Below, piece after piece: positions 17,376 to 28,830 of a DNA stretch of 64,000 nucleotides. How positions within the stretch are numbered: position 1 is the stretch's first letter; every line of letters begins with the position of its first letter. Where the stretch lies: positions 124,001-188,000 of the forward strand of contig NZ_CAMKGL010000008.1 in assembly GCF_946227985.1 (NCBI RefSeq), written 5' to 3'. This stretch comes from Serratia quinivorans (GTDB lineage Bacteria; Pseudomonadota; Gammaproteobacteria; Enterobacterales; Enterobacteriaceae). The translations under genes and the position numbers were made by a program. A model generated the notes under the pieces. It searched no databases, had not been told where the DNA came from, and saw only the letters and a program-made list of their open reading frames with translations.

Positions 17376-17674
17376 CTGCGCCTCTCTATAAAAACCACAA
17401 TCGCGACAAAAGGCCGCCATATTACGCCGAATCGCCGCCGGTAACCGGCAACTTTACGGCGGCAGATTGTAAAGCCATGGCGCCGACAACGCCATAGTAA
17501 GAAAATATTACAGCGGGCCAGGCAGCATAACGCGCTGATATTTCATATCTTTGTCATAGCAACGCCATCATTTCGTCATATCCAAATCAAAAAAACGTCA
17601 TATTTTCCTTTTCCCCGGCCCCGGTTGTCACTGATAATGCGCGGCGTTCATGTCCACAAACTGGCGTAACGCTT

Positions 17675-19177
17675 ATGCTGCATTTGTTCGCTGGCCTGGA
17701 TTTCCATACCGGCCTGATGTTAATTCTCGCATTGTTGTTCGTGTTGTTTTATGAAGCCATTAATGGTTTTCATGATACGGCCAATGCGGTTGCTACAGTA
17801 ATTTATACCCGTGCCATGCGCTCGCAACTTGCGGTCGTGATGGCTGGTTTGTTCAACTTTCTTGGCGTGATGCTCGGTGGTTTGAGTGTTGCTTACGCCA
17901 TTGTTCACCTGTTGCCAACAGATCTGTTGTTGAACGTCAGTTCAGCACACGGATTAGCCATGGTCTTTTCCATGCTGCTGGCGGCTATCATCTGGAACCT
18001 CGGCACCTGGTATTTCGGTCTGCCGGCCTCCAGTTCTCATACGCTGATTGGCGCAATTATTGGTGTGGGTTTAACCAACGCACTGATGACCCACACTTCG
18101 GTGGTGGATGCGCTTAACGTCCCGAAAATGATTGGTATTTTCCTGTCATTGCTCATCTCGCCGCTGGTTGGCATGATGGTCGCCGGGTTGATGGTGTTTG
18201 CCTTGCGCCGCTATTGGAGTGGCACCAAGAAACGCCAGCGTATCCACATGACCCCTGCGGAACGTGAAAAGGTCGACGGCAAACGCAAGCCGCCGTTCTG
18301 GACCCGTATCGCTCTGATCCTGTCTGCTATTGGCGTTAGCTTCTCGCACGGTGCCAACGACGGCCAGAAAGGTATCGGCTTGATTATGCTGGTGCTGATC
18401 GGCGTTGCGCCGGCCGGCTTCGTGCTCAATATGAATGCAACCGGTTATGACATCACCCGTACGCGTGATGCCGTGGCCCACCTGCAGCAATATTATGAGC
18501 AGCACAGCGATGCCCTGTCGCACGTGGTCGCACTCACTCCGTTGGTGCCAAGCCCGGATGAAGACGTATCGTCGGATAAACCCGTCGAGTTCCACTGTGA
18601 CAGTGCCCGCGCCATGCCGGCAATTCAGCTTGCCTCCGGGTTGCTGAACAATCTGCAAAGTTACGATCAACTGTCGGTAGATCAGCGCAGCCACCTGCGC
18701 CGCCTGCTGATGTGCGTAACAGATACTGCAGACAAGATTGCCAAGCTGCCGGAAACCTCGAGCCAGGACCAACGTTTCCTGAAAAACCTGCGTCAGGATC
18801 TGCTGCAAACCGTTGAGTATGCACCGATCTGGATTATCGTCGCGGTTGCTCTGGCGTTGTCACTCGGTACCATGGTCGGCTGGCAGCGTGTAGCCACCAC
18901 CATTGGCGAAAAAATCGGTAAGAAGGGCATGACCTACGCTCAGGGCGTGTCGGCTCAGATGACCGCAGCCTTGTCGATTGGTGTCGCCAGCTATACCGGC
19001 ATGCCGGTTTCCACCACCCACGTGCTTTCTTCGGCAGTAGCCGGGACCATGATCGTGGACGGCGGCGGCGTACAAAGCAAAACCGTGAAGAATATCCTGT
19101 TGGCCTGGTTGTTAACCCTGCCGATTTCGATTCTGCTTTCCGGTTCGCTGTACTGGTTGGCGCTTAAGGTGATCTAA
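17675..19177 (+). CDS. pitA: Low-affinity inorganic phosphate transporter PitA
   Basis: A 500-residue PiT-family membrane protein that imports metal-phosphate complexes with protons. Two inverted PD001131-type signatures are present: [21 protein letters not shown] near residue 27 and [15 protein letters not shown] near 228. A central cytoplasmic loop (about 265-375) links the two halves. Length matches E. coli PitA (499). It is divergent from yhiN and followed by a strong terminator, as in the enterobacterial backbone. The 299 bases upstream hold no gene. Confidence 0.95.
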   Translation: MLHLFAGLDFHTGLMLILALLFVLFYEAINGFHDTANAVATVIYTRAMRSQLAVVMAGLFNFLGVMLGGLSVAYAIVHLLPTDLLLNVSSAHGLAMVFSMLLAAIIWNLGTWYFGLPASSSHTLIGAIIGVGLTNALMTHTSVVDALNVPKMIGIFLSLLISPLVGMMVAGLMVFALRRYWSGTKKRQRIHMTPAEREKVDGKRKPPFWTRIALILSAIGVSFSHGANDGQKGIGLIMLVLIGVAPAGFVLNMNATGYDITRTRDAVAHLQQYYEQHSDALSHVVALTPLVPSPDEDVSSDKPVEFHCDSARAMPAIQLASGLLNNLQSYDQLSVDQRSHLRRLLMCVTDTADKIAKLPETSSQDQRFLKNLRQDLLQTVEYAPIWIIVAVALALSLGTMVGWQRVATTIGEKIGKKGMTYAQGVSAQMTAALSIGVASYTGMPVSTTHVLSSAVAGTMIVDGGGVQSKTVKNILLAWLLTLPISILLSGSLYWLALKVI

Positions 19178-19194
19178 GCAGTTTGCTCCATATG

Positions 19195-19220
19195 AAAGGC
19201 GGCCCTGGTGGCCGCCTTTT
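19195..19220 (+). terminator. Rho-independent terminator after pitA
   Basis: Stem AAAGGCGGCC / GGCCGCCTTT with loop CTGGT and a T-rich tail, 18 bases after the pitA stop. It lies before the convergent uspB gene and may serve both directions. Confidence 0.85.
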
Positions 19221-19251
19221 CTTTATCTGTTGCAGGGCAAACAGGCCGGGC

Positions 19252-19587
19252 TTAATACCAAATCATCAATGCGAGCAGGCTGATAACCACCAGGCCGCAC
19301 AGGGCGGAAGTCAGCATAAACTGCCCGCGCACCCGTTCGCAGCGGCGGATAAACTCCGGATCGTGATGCTCGATATAGCGCTGCGAGAAGATATAGCGTA
19401 CCAGCCGTATCTGCTTGCTCGGTTGGCCGTGGGCGGTAAAGAAGCCACCTCCGTCAACATACTGGTACAGCAGCGGGTCACAGCCGCGCAAAACCACCAA
19501 CAGCGCGCGCAGAGAAGAGTAATACCGCACCATGTTTAACACACACACCACACACAGAGCCCAAAACAGCGCGACGGTACTGATCAT
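19252..19587 (-). CDS. uspB: Universal stress protein B
   Basis: A 111-residue inner-membrane protein with hydrophobic segments at both ends ([20 protein letters not shown] and [20 protein letters not shown]) and a charged middle. Length and the position between pitA and uspA, on the opposite strand, match E. coli uspB, a stationary-phase (RpoS) gene linked to ethanol resistance. The ATG at 19587 is preferred to a longer reading because it gives the family length and is preceded by a GAGG-like site. Confidence 0.92.
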   Translation of the reverse strand: MISTVALFWALCVVCVLNMVRYYSSLRALLVVLRGCDPLLYQYVDGGGFFTAHGQPSKQIRLVRYIFSQRYIEHHDPEFIRRCERVRGQFMLTSALCGLVVISLLALMIWY

Positions 19588-20198
19588 GATTGCCTCCTCA
19601 AGGCGTTGTAATCCACGGCGCTCCGCCGGGTCCAACTGCCCTACCTCTATACCCATTACTGCTGGAGCCTACCGCTCCGATCCCCTTGGCACCGCACAGG
19701 CCGCGCATAACCCACCGCCACTGAAAGCAAACCCTCGCCACGCAGAGACTCAACGCAGGGTTTCACTCAGTGGAGTAATGATAAGGCCCATATTCATTAT
19801 TGTAGGTTAATGAAACGCAAACTGGCCTGAGCAGTAGATAAAATTTACCGCAACCCACCGATTTGTCAGCTACCCATTAGTTATATCTGATTACCGCGCA
19901 GAGTAACCCGCCTGGCCTTTTCTCCTGTCCGATGGGGTATTTGGGGCTATACTCTGTTTAAGAATGCTTATATTTCAAGCGGTCAACACGCCAATAGCAC
20001 CACGAGCGATAGGATTTTCCGGCTGGCGGGTGTAAAACTGACCGGGTTGAAATAAAGAGATTTTTTGATGCGATGCAGTGTGATCGCCTCAACATATCAT
20101 TGCGTTAACTGAATGATAAAATGAAACCTGAAGCGCCAGGCTGGTACGCTGAATGCCTGCTAACCTTTTAATCGGCATTATATGGAAGGAGTATTCTC
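19588..20198. promoter_or_regulatory. Divergent uspB/uspA intergenic region
   Basis: About 610 bases between divergent uspB and uspA. The part near uspA (19960-20190) is AT-rich and must hold its promoter. Small frames here overlap the uspB promoter and have no recognisable content. I see no repeat or RNA gene. Confidence 0.5.
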
Positions 20199-20645
20199 AT
20201 GGCTTACAAACACATTCTGATCGCGGTAGACCTGTCCCCGGAAAGTAAAATCCTGGTGGAGAAAGCCGTATCTATGGCGCGTCCGTACAACGCCAAAGTT
20301 TCCCTGATCCACGTAGATGTTAACTATTCCGACCTGTATACCGGCCTGATCGACGTTAATCTCGGCGATATGCAAAAACGTATCTCGGAAGAAACCCACC
20401 ATGCCCTGACCGAGCTGTCACAAAATGCCGGCTATCCGATTACCGAAACCCTGAGTGGCAGCGGCGATTTGGCGCAGGTGCTGGTTGACGCGATCAAGAA
20501 ATACGACATGGACCTGGTTCTGTGTGGCCACCATCAGGATTTCTGGAGCAAGTTGATGTCCTCCGCGCGTCAACTGATCAACACCGTGCACATCGACATG
20601 CTGATCGTGCCACTGCGCGATGAAGACGAAAAAGCTGAAGACTAA
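20199..20645 (+). CDS. uspA: Universal stress protein A
   Basis: A 148-residue cytoplasmic UspA. It begins [20 protein letters not shown], has the HVDVNY strand, and a conserved second half ([20 protein letters not shown]), like E. coli UspA, which does not bind ATP. AAGGAG lies 8 bases before the ATG. A single-gene unit closed by a strong hairpin terminator, induced in enterobacteria by growth arrest and many stresses. Confidence 0.95.
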   Translation: MAYKHILIAVDLSPESKILVEKAVSMARPYNAKVSLIHVDVNYSDLYTGLIDVNLGDMQKRISEETHHALTELSQNAGYPITETLSGSGDLAQVLVDAIKKYDMDLVLCGHHQDFWSKLMSSARQLINTVHIDMLIVPLRDEDEKAED

Positions 20646-20672
20646 GTAAGTACCTACCAACCAAATACCCCA

Positions 20673-20697
20673 ACGCCCGCTGCTGCGGGCGTTTTTC
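20673..20697 (+). terminator. Rho-independent terminator after uspA
   Basis: Stem CGCCCGC/GCGGGCG with a TGCT loop followed by a T-run, 28 bases after the stop codon. Confidence 0.9.
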
Positions 20698-20757
20698 ATT
20701 CTGCCGCCATTATTAATCGCTTGATAATCAACCGCCCTCCGGTGATATAGTCGCTAA

Positions 20758-22176
<1,419 letters not shown>

Positions 22177-22221
22177 CCTCCACATAAGGTGATTTTGTTC
22201 ACACATCGATCAAATACTTCC

Positions 22222-22248
22222 ATGCCGGCGCTCAAGCCGGCATTTTTC
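22222..22248 (+). terminator. Rho-independent terminator after gdhA
   Basis: Stem ATGCCGGC/GCCGGCAT with a 6-base loop and five T residues. Confidence 0.9.
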
Positions 22249-22334
22249 CCTCAAGGATCCGTGTACCCCCAATCAAATATGTTTAATTTATGTAAAATAA
22301 TATGATTAATATTGTTAATTAACTGGTGTTTTTA

Positions 22335-22352
22335 GGTGGTAAAATTACCACC
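22335..22352. promoter_or_regulatory. Inverted repeat upstream of the sugar ABC operon, candidate operator
   Basis: GGTGGTAA and TTACCACC form 8-bp arms around two bases, within AT-rich sequence about 165 bases before the solute-binding gene. This is the kind of symmetric site bound by LacI, DeoR or GntR regulators. No regulator gene lies next to the operon, so its partner would be elsewhere. The rest of 22249-22515 is AT-rich leader with no gene. Confidence 0.4.
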
Positions 22353-22515
22353 AATAAATTATTAAACATTTAATTAACATTAAAACCGTCATAATTTTAC
22401 CTTAACGTGCATATCTCACAGTTTTCCTATTCGGGTTACGTCCCCTCTTCCTTTCCTTTGTAATCTGCTCAGGTGGAAAAACAACCACCCCTACAGATAA
22501 AAAAGGTACAGCGAA

Positions 22516-23502
22516 ATGAAATTTAACCTCGCATTATTAAATGCATGTGTGGTTTCTGCGTGCATGTTATCGACAACACCTGCCTTGGCTGCTGAAAAGT
22601 ACGAGATTGCCGTGGTCGCTAAAGTGACCGGCATTCCCTGGTTCAACCGTATGGAAGTCGGCGTCAACGACGCGGCGAAAAAGCTCGACGTTAATGCCTA
22701 TCAGACCGGGCCTGCAACCCCAGACCCGGCAGCACAGGTCAAAGTGATTGAAGACCTGATCGCCAAGAACGTTAACGCCATCATCGTGGTGCCGAACGAC
22801 GCCAAGGTGTTGGAGCCAGTGCTGAAGAAGGCACGTGAGAAAGGCATTGTGGTGCTGACCCATGAATCGCCGGACCAGCAGATTGGCCAGTGGGATATCG
22901 AAACCATCGACAGCGAGAAGTATGCGCAGGCCAACGTCGATGAACTGGCAAAAGACATGGGCGGCAAAGGCGGCTACGCCATTTACGTCGGCTCGCTGAC
23001 CGTGCCGTTGCACAACGCCTGGGCGGATTCCGCCATCAAGTATCAGAAAGCCAAATATCCGGACATGTTCGAAGTGACTTCGCGCCTGCCGGTGGCGGAA
23101 AGCATCGATAAATCCTACGCCACCACGCTGGATTTGATGAAAACCTACCCGCAGATGAAAGGCATTATCGGTTTTGGCTCCCTCGGCCCGATTGGTGCCG
23201 GTCAGGCGGTCGCCAAGAAACGCGCCAAAGACAAAATTGCCGTGGTGGGTATCGCCATGCCGGCGCAGGCCGCCCCTTACCTGATGCGCGGCGACATCAA
23301 GAAGGCGCTGCTGTGGGATCCGAAAGACGCCGGCTACGCGCTGGTGACGGTGGCCGATCAACTGTTGCAGGGTAAGGAAGTGACCAAAGACTTGTCGATT
23401 GAAGGTTTGGGTAAAGCCGACGTCGATATGGATAAGAAAGTGATTCGGTTTAATAAAATTCTTGAAGTGACCAAAGATAATGCCAAATCACTGGGCTTCT
23501 AG
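22516..23502 (+). CDS. Sugar ABC transporter periplasmic binding protein
   Basis: A 328-residue periplasmic binding protein of the ribose/LsrB class. The signal peptide ends near residue 26 (TPALAA). The first domain (YEIAVVAKVTGIPWFNRMEVG) and the hinge strands (AIIVVPNDAKVLEPVLKKAR, IIGFGSLGPIGAGQAV) are typical of pentose and AI-2 receptors. It is the first gene of a six-gene operon with ATPase, two permeases, FGGY kinase and SIS isomerase, which points to a pentose or pentulose rather than AI-2. Separated from the ATPase gene by a 243-base gap holding a structured repeat. Confidence 0.85.
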   Translation: MKFNLALLNACVVSACMLSTTPALAAEKYEIAVVAKVTGIPWFNRMEVGVNDAAKKLDVNAYQTGPATPDPAAQVKVIEDLIAKNVNAIIVVPNDAKVLEPVLKKAREKGIVVLTHESPDQQIGQWDIETIDSEKYAQANVDELAKDMGGKGGYAIYVGSLTVPLHNAWADSAIKYQKAKYPDMFEVTSRLPVAESIDKSYATTLDLMKTYPQMKGIIGFGSLGPIGAGQAVAKKRAKDKIAVVGIAMPAQAAPYLMRGDIKKALLWDPKDAGYALVTVADQLLQGKEVTKDLSIEGLGKADVDMDKKVIRFNKILEVTKDNAKSLGF

Positions 23503-23580
23503 CCTTCAGTAATATTGCACCACACCGGGAAAATCATTAAATAACGTCGGCGCGCAGCCTACCGCGCCCGACGATAATAA

Positions 23581-23739
23581 GAACCTGCATAGGTTCAGAC
23601 GACTGACAAAGTCCATTATTCGGGAGAGCGTGCCGAAGGGGTCGTAGCGGCTTGCCCGCCGGAGCGCCCCTCGGTGCGCTAGGCCCGGGTATCTCGGGCT
23701 CAAAGACCACTTTGTCATCAACCTCAACCTGCATAGGTT
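23581..23739. repeat. Structured intergenic repeat between binding-protein and ATPase genes
   Basis: The element is bordered by two copies of AACCTGCATAGGTT (about 23582-23595 and 23726-23739), each nearly palindromic. Just inside is an inverted pair TGACAAAGT (23604-23612) / ACTTTGTCA (23709-23717), and within that an imperfect arm pair around 23628-23642 and 23666-23679. It does not match ERIC. It may fold in the mRNA and reduce downstream expression relative to the binding protein, or be a non-autonomous mobile repeat. Confidence 0.55.
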
Positions 23740-23745
23740 AATGCC

Positions 23746-25245
23746 ATGACCACATCCACCGCATTTATCAGCCTGGAAAACATCAGTAAAAAGTTTCCGG
23801 GCGTGCTGGCACTGGACCAGATCAACCTGACGCTGAATATTGGCGAAGTGCACTGCCTGGCCGGACAAAATGGCTGTGGCAAAAGCACCATAATTAAAAT
23901 TATTTCCGGCGTTTATCAGCCGGAAAAAGGCGCCAATATTTCGCTGGAAGGCAAACTCTTTCATTCACTGACGCCGCAGCTATCCGGTTATTACGGCATT
24001 CAGGTGATTTATCAGGATCTGTCGTTATTCCCCAATCTGACGGTGGCGGAAAATATTGCCATTCACCGCTACCTGCCCGGCGGTCATTTCTGGGTACGCA
24101 AACGGGTGATGCGCCAGACGGCGCTGGATGCCATGGCGCGCGTCGGCGTGCATATCGATCCCGACAAGAAAGTTGAAAAGCTGTCGATTGCCGATCGCCA
24201 ACTGGTGGCGATTTGCCGCGCCATCGCTGCCGAAGCACGGCTGGTGATTATGGATGAACCTACCGCCTCGCTGACGCGTCAGGAGGTCGACGGCCTGCTG
24301 CGGGTAGTTAACGAACTGAAAGCAGCCGGCATCTGCGTGGTGTTTGTCAGCCACCGGCTGGACGAAGTGATGGAAGTCGCCGACCGTATCAGCGTGATGC
24401 GCGACGGCAAACTGGTCGGTACTTACCCGGCCAGTGAACTCGATAGCCATGAGCTGGCGTTCCTGATGACCGGCCAACGCTTCCACTACAGCCAGTTACC
24501 CCCACGACCCGCAGCTGAGAGTGCGCCACTGCTCGAAGTGCGTAATCTCAACCGACGCGGGAAATATCAGAATATCAATCTGTCGCTGCACGGCGGCGAG
24601 ATCGTCTCGATCGTCGGCTTGCTGGGCGCAGGCCGCACCGAGCTGTGCCTCAGCCTGTTCGGCATGACCCGCCCAGACAGCGGTGAAATCAGGATCGACG
24701 GCCGGCCGGTGCGGCTGCATAACAACCGTGAAGCGGTGCGCCAGGGCATCGGCTATGTGTCGGAAGATCGTCTGACGCAGGGGCTGATCATGGAGCAGTC
24801 GATCTACGACAACACCATCGTCACGGTGTTTGATCAACTGCATACCCCGCTCGGGCTATTGGATCATGCTAAAGCCGGCGAGCTGGTGAACCGATTGATC
24901 CGCGATCTGAACATTAAGGTTTCCGACAGCGCGCTACCGGTCAAAACCCTGTCCGGCGGCAACGCCCAGCGCATCGCTATCGCCAAGTGGGTGGCCACGC
25001 AGCCGAAGATCCTGATCCTCGACTCGCCGACCGTCGGGGTAGATATCGCCAACAAAGAGGGGATCTACCAGATCGCCAAAGATCTGGCGGCGCTCGGCAT
25101 GGCGGTGTTGATGATCTGCGACGAGATCCCGGAAGCCTATTACAACAGCCATCGGGTATTGGTGATGCGCAAGGGCGAACTGACCGCCGAGTTTTCACCG
25201 CACCAGAGTACCGAACAACAGATCGCCGAGGTGGTGAATGGATAA
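23746..25245 (+). CDS. Sugar ABC transporter ATPase (two ABC domains)
   Basis: A 499-residue RbsA/MglA-type protein with two fused ABC domains. The first has Walker A GQNGCGKST (about 40-48) and Walker B LVIMDEPTASL; the second starts near residue 258 and, as usual in this family, has a degenerate Walker A (GLLGAGRTE) but a normal signature LSGGNAQR. It energises the two permeases that follow and overlaps the first by 8 bases. Confidence 0.92.
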   Translation: MTTSTAFISLENISKKFPGVLALDQINLTLNIGEVHCLAGQNGCGKSTIIKIISGVYQPEKGANISLEGKLFHSLTPQLSGYYGIQVIYQDLSLFPNLTVAENIAIHRYLPGGHFWVRKRVMRQTALDAMARVGVHIDPDKKVEKLSIADRQLVAICRAIAAEARLVIMDEPTASLTRQEVDGLLRVVNELKAAGICVVFVSHRLDEVMEVADRISVMRDGKLVGTYPASELDSHELAFLMTGQRFHYSQLPPRPAAESAPLLEVRNLNRRGKYQNINLSLHGGEIVSIVGLLGAGRTELCLSLFGMTRPDSGEIRIDGRPVRLHNNREAVRQGIGYVSEDRLTQGLIMEQSIYDNTIVTVFDQLHTPLGLLDHAKAGELVNRLIRDLNIKVSDSALPVKTLSGGNAQRIAIAKWVATQPKILILDSPTVGVDIANKEGIYQIAKDLAALGMAVLMICDEIPEAYYNSHRVLVMRKGELTAEFSPHQSTEQQIAEVVNG

Positions 25246-26227
25246 GTCATTACTGGCCCGCCTGGCCGGGCGGCACGAATTTTACCTTGGCCTGCTGGTG
25301 TTGCTGCTGGCCATCGGCCTGAGCGTTGGCACCAGCGAGTTTCTGACGCTGGGCAACCTGACCGATGTGGCCACCAGCTATGCCATTCTCGGCATTCTCG
25401 CCTGCGGCCTGTTCGTAGTGCTGATTGCCGGTGGCATCGACATTTCGTTCCCGGCGATCACCGCTATCGCCCAGTACGTGATGGCCAGCTGGGTGATCCA
25501 GCACGGCGGCGGTTTCCCGCTGGCGTTTGTTCTGGCGATAGGCGTCGGCCTGCTGCTCGGGCTGGTGAACGGTTTTCTGGTCTACTGGCTGAAGGTACCG
25601 GCCATCATCATCACCATCGCCACGCTGAACCTGTTCTACGGCCTGCTGGTGTACGCCACCAACGGCACCTGGCTGTACGGTTTTCCCGATTGGTTTATGG
25701 ACGGCATCAGCTGGTTCTCGTTCCAGGGTGCCGACGGCTATGACTACGGCCTGACACTGCCGCTATTGTGCCTGCTGGCGGTGATTATCGTCACCGGCGT
25801 ACTGATGAACTTCACCCGTCTTGGCCGCCAGATTTTCGCCATGGGCGGCAACCGCGATGCGGCATCGCGCCTGGGGTTGAACCTGCTGCGACTGCACTTC
25901 TACGTTTACGGCTACATGGGCATTCTGGCGGGCATTGCCGCCGTGGTGCAGGCCCAGATCACCCAGTCGGTAGCGCCCAACTCCCTGCTCGGCTTCGAAC
26001 TGACGGTGCTGGCGGCGGTAGTACTGGGTGGCACCAGCATGACCGGCGGCCGCGGCTCGCTGACCGGGACGCTGCTGGGCGTGGTGCTGCTGGCCTTCCT
26101 GCAAAACGGTCTTACGCTGCTTAGCGTATCGGCCTATTGGCACCAGGTGTTCAGCGGCGCGATCATTTTGATCAGCATCAGCAGCACCGCCTGGAATGAA
26201 AAACGCAAGCTGGCCAAGGAGCTATGA
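25238..26227 (+). CDS. Sugar ABC transporter permease 1
   Basis: A 329-residue RbsC-family membrane protein with about ten hydrophobic segments. Typical motifs: GGIDISFPAI (about residues 67-76), the cytoplasmic coupling region FTRLGRQIFAMGGNRDAASR, and LGGTSMTGGRGSL. It overlaps the ATPase gene and is followed after one base by the second permease, so the two probably form a heterodimeric channel, as in Lsr-type systems. Confidence 0.9.
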   Translation: MDKSLLARLAGRHEFYLGLLVLLLAIGLSVGTSEFLTLGNLTDVATSYAILGILACGLFVVLIAGGIDISFPAITAIAQYVMASWVIQHGGGFPLAFVLAIGVGLLLGLVNGFLVYWLKVPAIIITIATLNLFYGLLVYATNGTWLYGFPDWFMDGISWFSFQGADGYDYGLTLPLLCLLAVIIVTGVLMNFTRLGRQIFAMGGNRDAASRLGLNLLRLHFYVYGYMGILAGIAAVVQAQITQSVAPNSLLGFELTVLAAVVLGGTSMTGGRGSLTGTLLGVVLLAFLQNGLTLLSVSAYWHQVFSGAIILISISSTAWNEKRKLAKEL

Positions 26228-26228
26228 C

Positions 26229-27182
26229 ATGACCCAGTTAACCCGTCTGATCCCAAACGATCGGATCATCCGCCTGCAGAGCGCGATCATTATCGTCGTG
26301 GCGCTGCTGTTCGCCGGGCTGCTTGGATCGCGCTTCTTCAGCCTGGGTAATTTCCAGTCGATCGCCTCACAGTTACCGATCCTCGGCATGCTGGCACTCG
26401 GCATGGGCATTACCATGCTTACCGGCGGCATCAACCTGTCGATTATCGCCGGGGCCAACGCCTGCTCGCTGGTGATGGCGGCAATTATCGTCAGTCACCC
26501 GGATCAACCGCTGTTTCTGGCGCTGGCGCTGCTGGCCGGGTTGCTGGTCGCCGTCGCCATTGGCGCGCTTAACGGCGTGCTGGTCGCCTGGGTCGGCGTT
26601 TCGCCGATCCTCGCCTCACTCGGCACCATGACGCTGATCACCGGCCTGAACATTCTGTTGTCCAACGGCGCGGTGATCTCCGGCTTCCCGGCGGCGATTC
26701 AGTATCTCGGCAACGGCAACCTGCTTGGCATTCCGGTAGCGCTGCTGCTGTTCCTGCTGGTCGCGGTGGGCCTGTGGCTGTTGCTGGAGCACACCACGCT
26801 GGGGCGCAGCCTGTATTTAATCGGCTCCAACGAGCAGGCTACCCGTTTCAGCGGGGTGAACACCGCCCGGGTGCAAATCGCGGTGTATGTGCTGTCCGCG
26901 CTGCTCGGCTGGGGTGCGGCGTTGCTGATGATGGCCAAGTTCAACTCGGCCAAGGCCGGCTACGGCGAATCCTATTTGCTGGTGACCATTCTGGCCTCCG
27001 TGCTGGGTGGGATTAACCCGGACGGCGGGTTTGGCCGGGTACTTGGCCTGGTGCTGGCACTGATTGTGCTGCAAATGCTGGAAAGCGGTCTCAACCTGTT
27101 GGGCGTCAGCAGCTATCTGACCATGGCCCTGTGGGGTGCGGTGTTGATCTTGTTTATCGCGTTACAGAATCGAAAAGCCTAG
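26229..27182 (+). CDS. Sugar ABC transporter permease 2
   Basis: A 317-residue RbsC-family permease, paralogous to the preceding gene: TGGINLSIIAGANA near residue 68, the coupling segment TTLGRSLYLIGSNEQATR, and LGGINPDGGFGRV. The start is set to the ATG at 26229, directly after the upstream stop; an earlier reading would overlap the first permease widely. It is followed 10 bases later by the kinase gene. Confidence 0.88.
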   Translation: MTQLTRLIPNDRIIRLQSAIIIVVALLFAGLLGSRFFSLGNFQSIASQLPILGMLALGMGITMLTGGINLSIIAGANACSLVMAAIIVSHPDQPLFLALALLAGLLVAVAIGALNGVLVAWVGVSPILASLGTMTLITGLNILLSNGAVISGFPAAIQYLGNGNLLGIPVALLLFLLVAVGLWLLLEHTTLGRSLYLIGSNEQATRFSGVNTARVQIAVYVLSALLGWGAALLMMAKFNSAKAGYGESYLLVTILASVLGGINPDGGFGRVLGLVLALIVLQMLESGLNLLGVSSYLTMALWGAVLILFIALQNRKA

Positions 27183-27192
27183 GAGAAAAATA

Positions 27193-28830
27193 ATGGCGAG
27201 CTATTTTATTGGCGTAGATGTAGGCACCGGAAGTGCGCGCGCTGGGGTATTCGATCTCAACGGCCATATGGTCGGGCAGGCCAGCCGCGCTATCGACCTG
27301 TATCGGCCAAAGGCTGACTTTGTTGAACAGTCCTCGGACAATATCTGGCAGGCGGTGTGCAACGCGGTGCGCGATGCGGTCAATCAGGCCGATATCAACC
27401 CGATTCAGGTCAAGGGGCTGGGTTTCGACGCCACCTGCTCGCTGGTGGTGCTGGACAAAGAGGGGAAGCCGCTGACCATCAGCCCTTCCGGCCGTACCGA
27501 ACAGAACATTATCGTATGGATGGATCACCGGGCAATCACCCAGGCCGAGCGGATTAACGCCACCAAACACCGGGTGCTGGATTTCGTCGGCGGCATCATC
27601 TCGCCGGAAATGCAGACCCCCAAAATGCTGTGGCTGAAGCAGCATATGCCGACCACCTGGGCCAACGCCGGTTACCTGTTTGATCTGCCGGACTTCCTCA
27701 CCTGGCGCGCCACGCAGGACGCCACCCGTTCGCTGTGTTCGACGGTGTGCAAATGGACTTATCTCGGCCATGAACAGCGCTGGGACAAAAGCTATTTCAA
27801 ACAGATTGGGCTGGAAGACGTGCTGGAACACGATGCCGCCAAAATTGGCAGCGATGTCAAAATGATGGGTGAACCGCTGGGCCACGGCCTGACCCAGCGC
27901 GCCGCCAGTGAGATGGGGTTGATTGCCGGCACCGCGGTCAGCGTCTCGATCATTGATGCCCACGCCGGTACTCTCGGCACGCTGGGTGCTACCGGGGCTT
28001 CCGGTGAAGTGGCAGACTTTAATCGCCGCGTCGCACTGATCGGCGGCACCTCGACCGGTCATATGGCGATGTCGCGTACCGCACGCTTTATCCCCGGCGT
28101 GTGGGGACCCTATTACTCGGCCATTCTGCCGGAATACTGGCTGAATGAAGGCGGCCAGTCCGCCACCGGCGCGCTGATTGATCACATCATCCAGTCACAT
28201 CCTTGCTATCAGGAGCTGTTGGCGCAGGCAAAAACCCAGGGGCAGACCATTTATGAGGTGCTGAACGCCCTGCTGCGCCGGATGGCGGGCGAGCCGGAAG
28301 ATATTGCCTACCTGACCAAAGACATTCATATGCTGCCGTATTTTCACGGCAACCGCTCGCCGCGTGCCAATCCGACGCTAACCGGCACCCTGACCGGACT
28401 GAAGCTGTCACGCACCCCGGAAGACATGGCGCTGCACTATCTGGCCACCATCCAGGCCATCGCGCTCGGTACCCGCCATATTATCGAAACCATGAACCAA
28501 AGCGGTTACAGCATCGATACCATCATGGCCAGCGGCGGCGGCACCAAGAACCCGATTTTCGTGCAGGAACATGCCAATGCCACCGGCTGTGCCATGCTGT
28601 TGCCGGAAGAGAGCGAGGCGATGCTGTTGGGCGGCGCGATGATGGGCACCGTGGCAGCCGGGGTATTCGACAGCCTGCCGGAAGCGATGAGTGCCATGAG
28701 CCGTATCGGTAAAACCGTGACGCCGCAGACCAACAAGATCAAACGCTATTACGATCGTAAATACCGGGTGTTCCATGAGCTGTATAACGACCATATGAAA
28801 TACCGCCAACTGATGCAGGAGGACGCCTGA
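27193..28830 (+). CDS. FGGY-family pentulose kinase (ribulokinase-like)
   Basis: A 545-residue FGGY kinase with the N-terminal phosphate motif VDVGTGSARAGVFD, the AraB/ribulokinase-type WMDHRA sugar-contact motif near residue 113, and the GGGTKNPIFVQEH ATP site near residue 448. Length and these motifs place it with the D-ribulokinase / FGGY-carbohydrate-kinase-domain group. AGGAG lies before the ATG. Given the downstream SIS isomerase, the likely product is a ketopentose 5-phosphate entering the pentose phosphate pathway; the exact sugar is inferred. Confidence 0.82.
   Translation: MASYFIGVDVGTGSARAGVFDLNGHMVGQASRAIDLYRPKADFVEQSSDNIWQAVCNAVRDAVNQADINPIQVKGLGFDATCSLVVLDKEGKPLTISPSGRTEQNIIVWMDHRAITQAERINATKHRVLDFVGGIISPEMQTPKMLWLKQHMPTTWANAGYLFDLPDFLTWRATQDATRSLCSTVCKWTYLGHEQRWDKSYFKQIGLEDVLEHDAAKIGSDVKMMGEPLGHGLTQRAASEMGLIAGTAVSVSIIDAHAGTLGTLGATGASGEVADFNRRVALIGGTSTGHMAMSRTARFIPGVWGPYYSAILPEYWLNEGGQSATGALIDHIIQSHPCYQELLAQAKTQGQTIYEVLNALLRRMAGEPEDIAYLTKDIHMLPYFHGNRSPRANPTLTGTLTGLKLSRTPEDMALHYLATIQAIALGTRHIIETMNQSGYSIDTIMASGGGTKNPIFVQEHANATGCAMLLPEESEAMLLGGAMMGTVAAGVFDSLPEAMSAMSRIGKTVTPQTNKIKRYYDRKYRVFHELYNDHMKYRQLMQEDA

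Noticed and set aside
23581-23739. Repeats between transporter genes considered as a small CRISPR array.
   Set aside because: Only two copies of a 14-base word about 145 bases apart and no cas genes; structure is that of an inverted repeat element.
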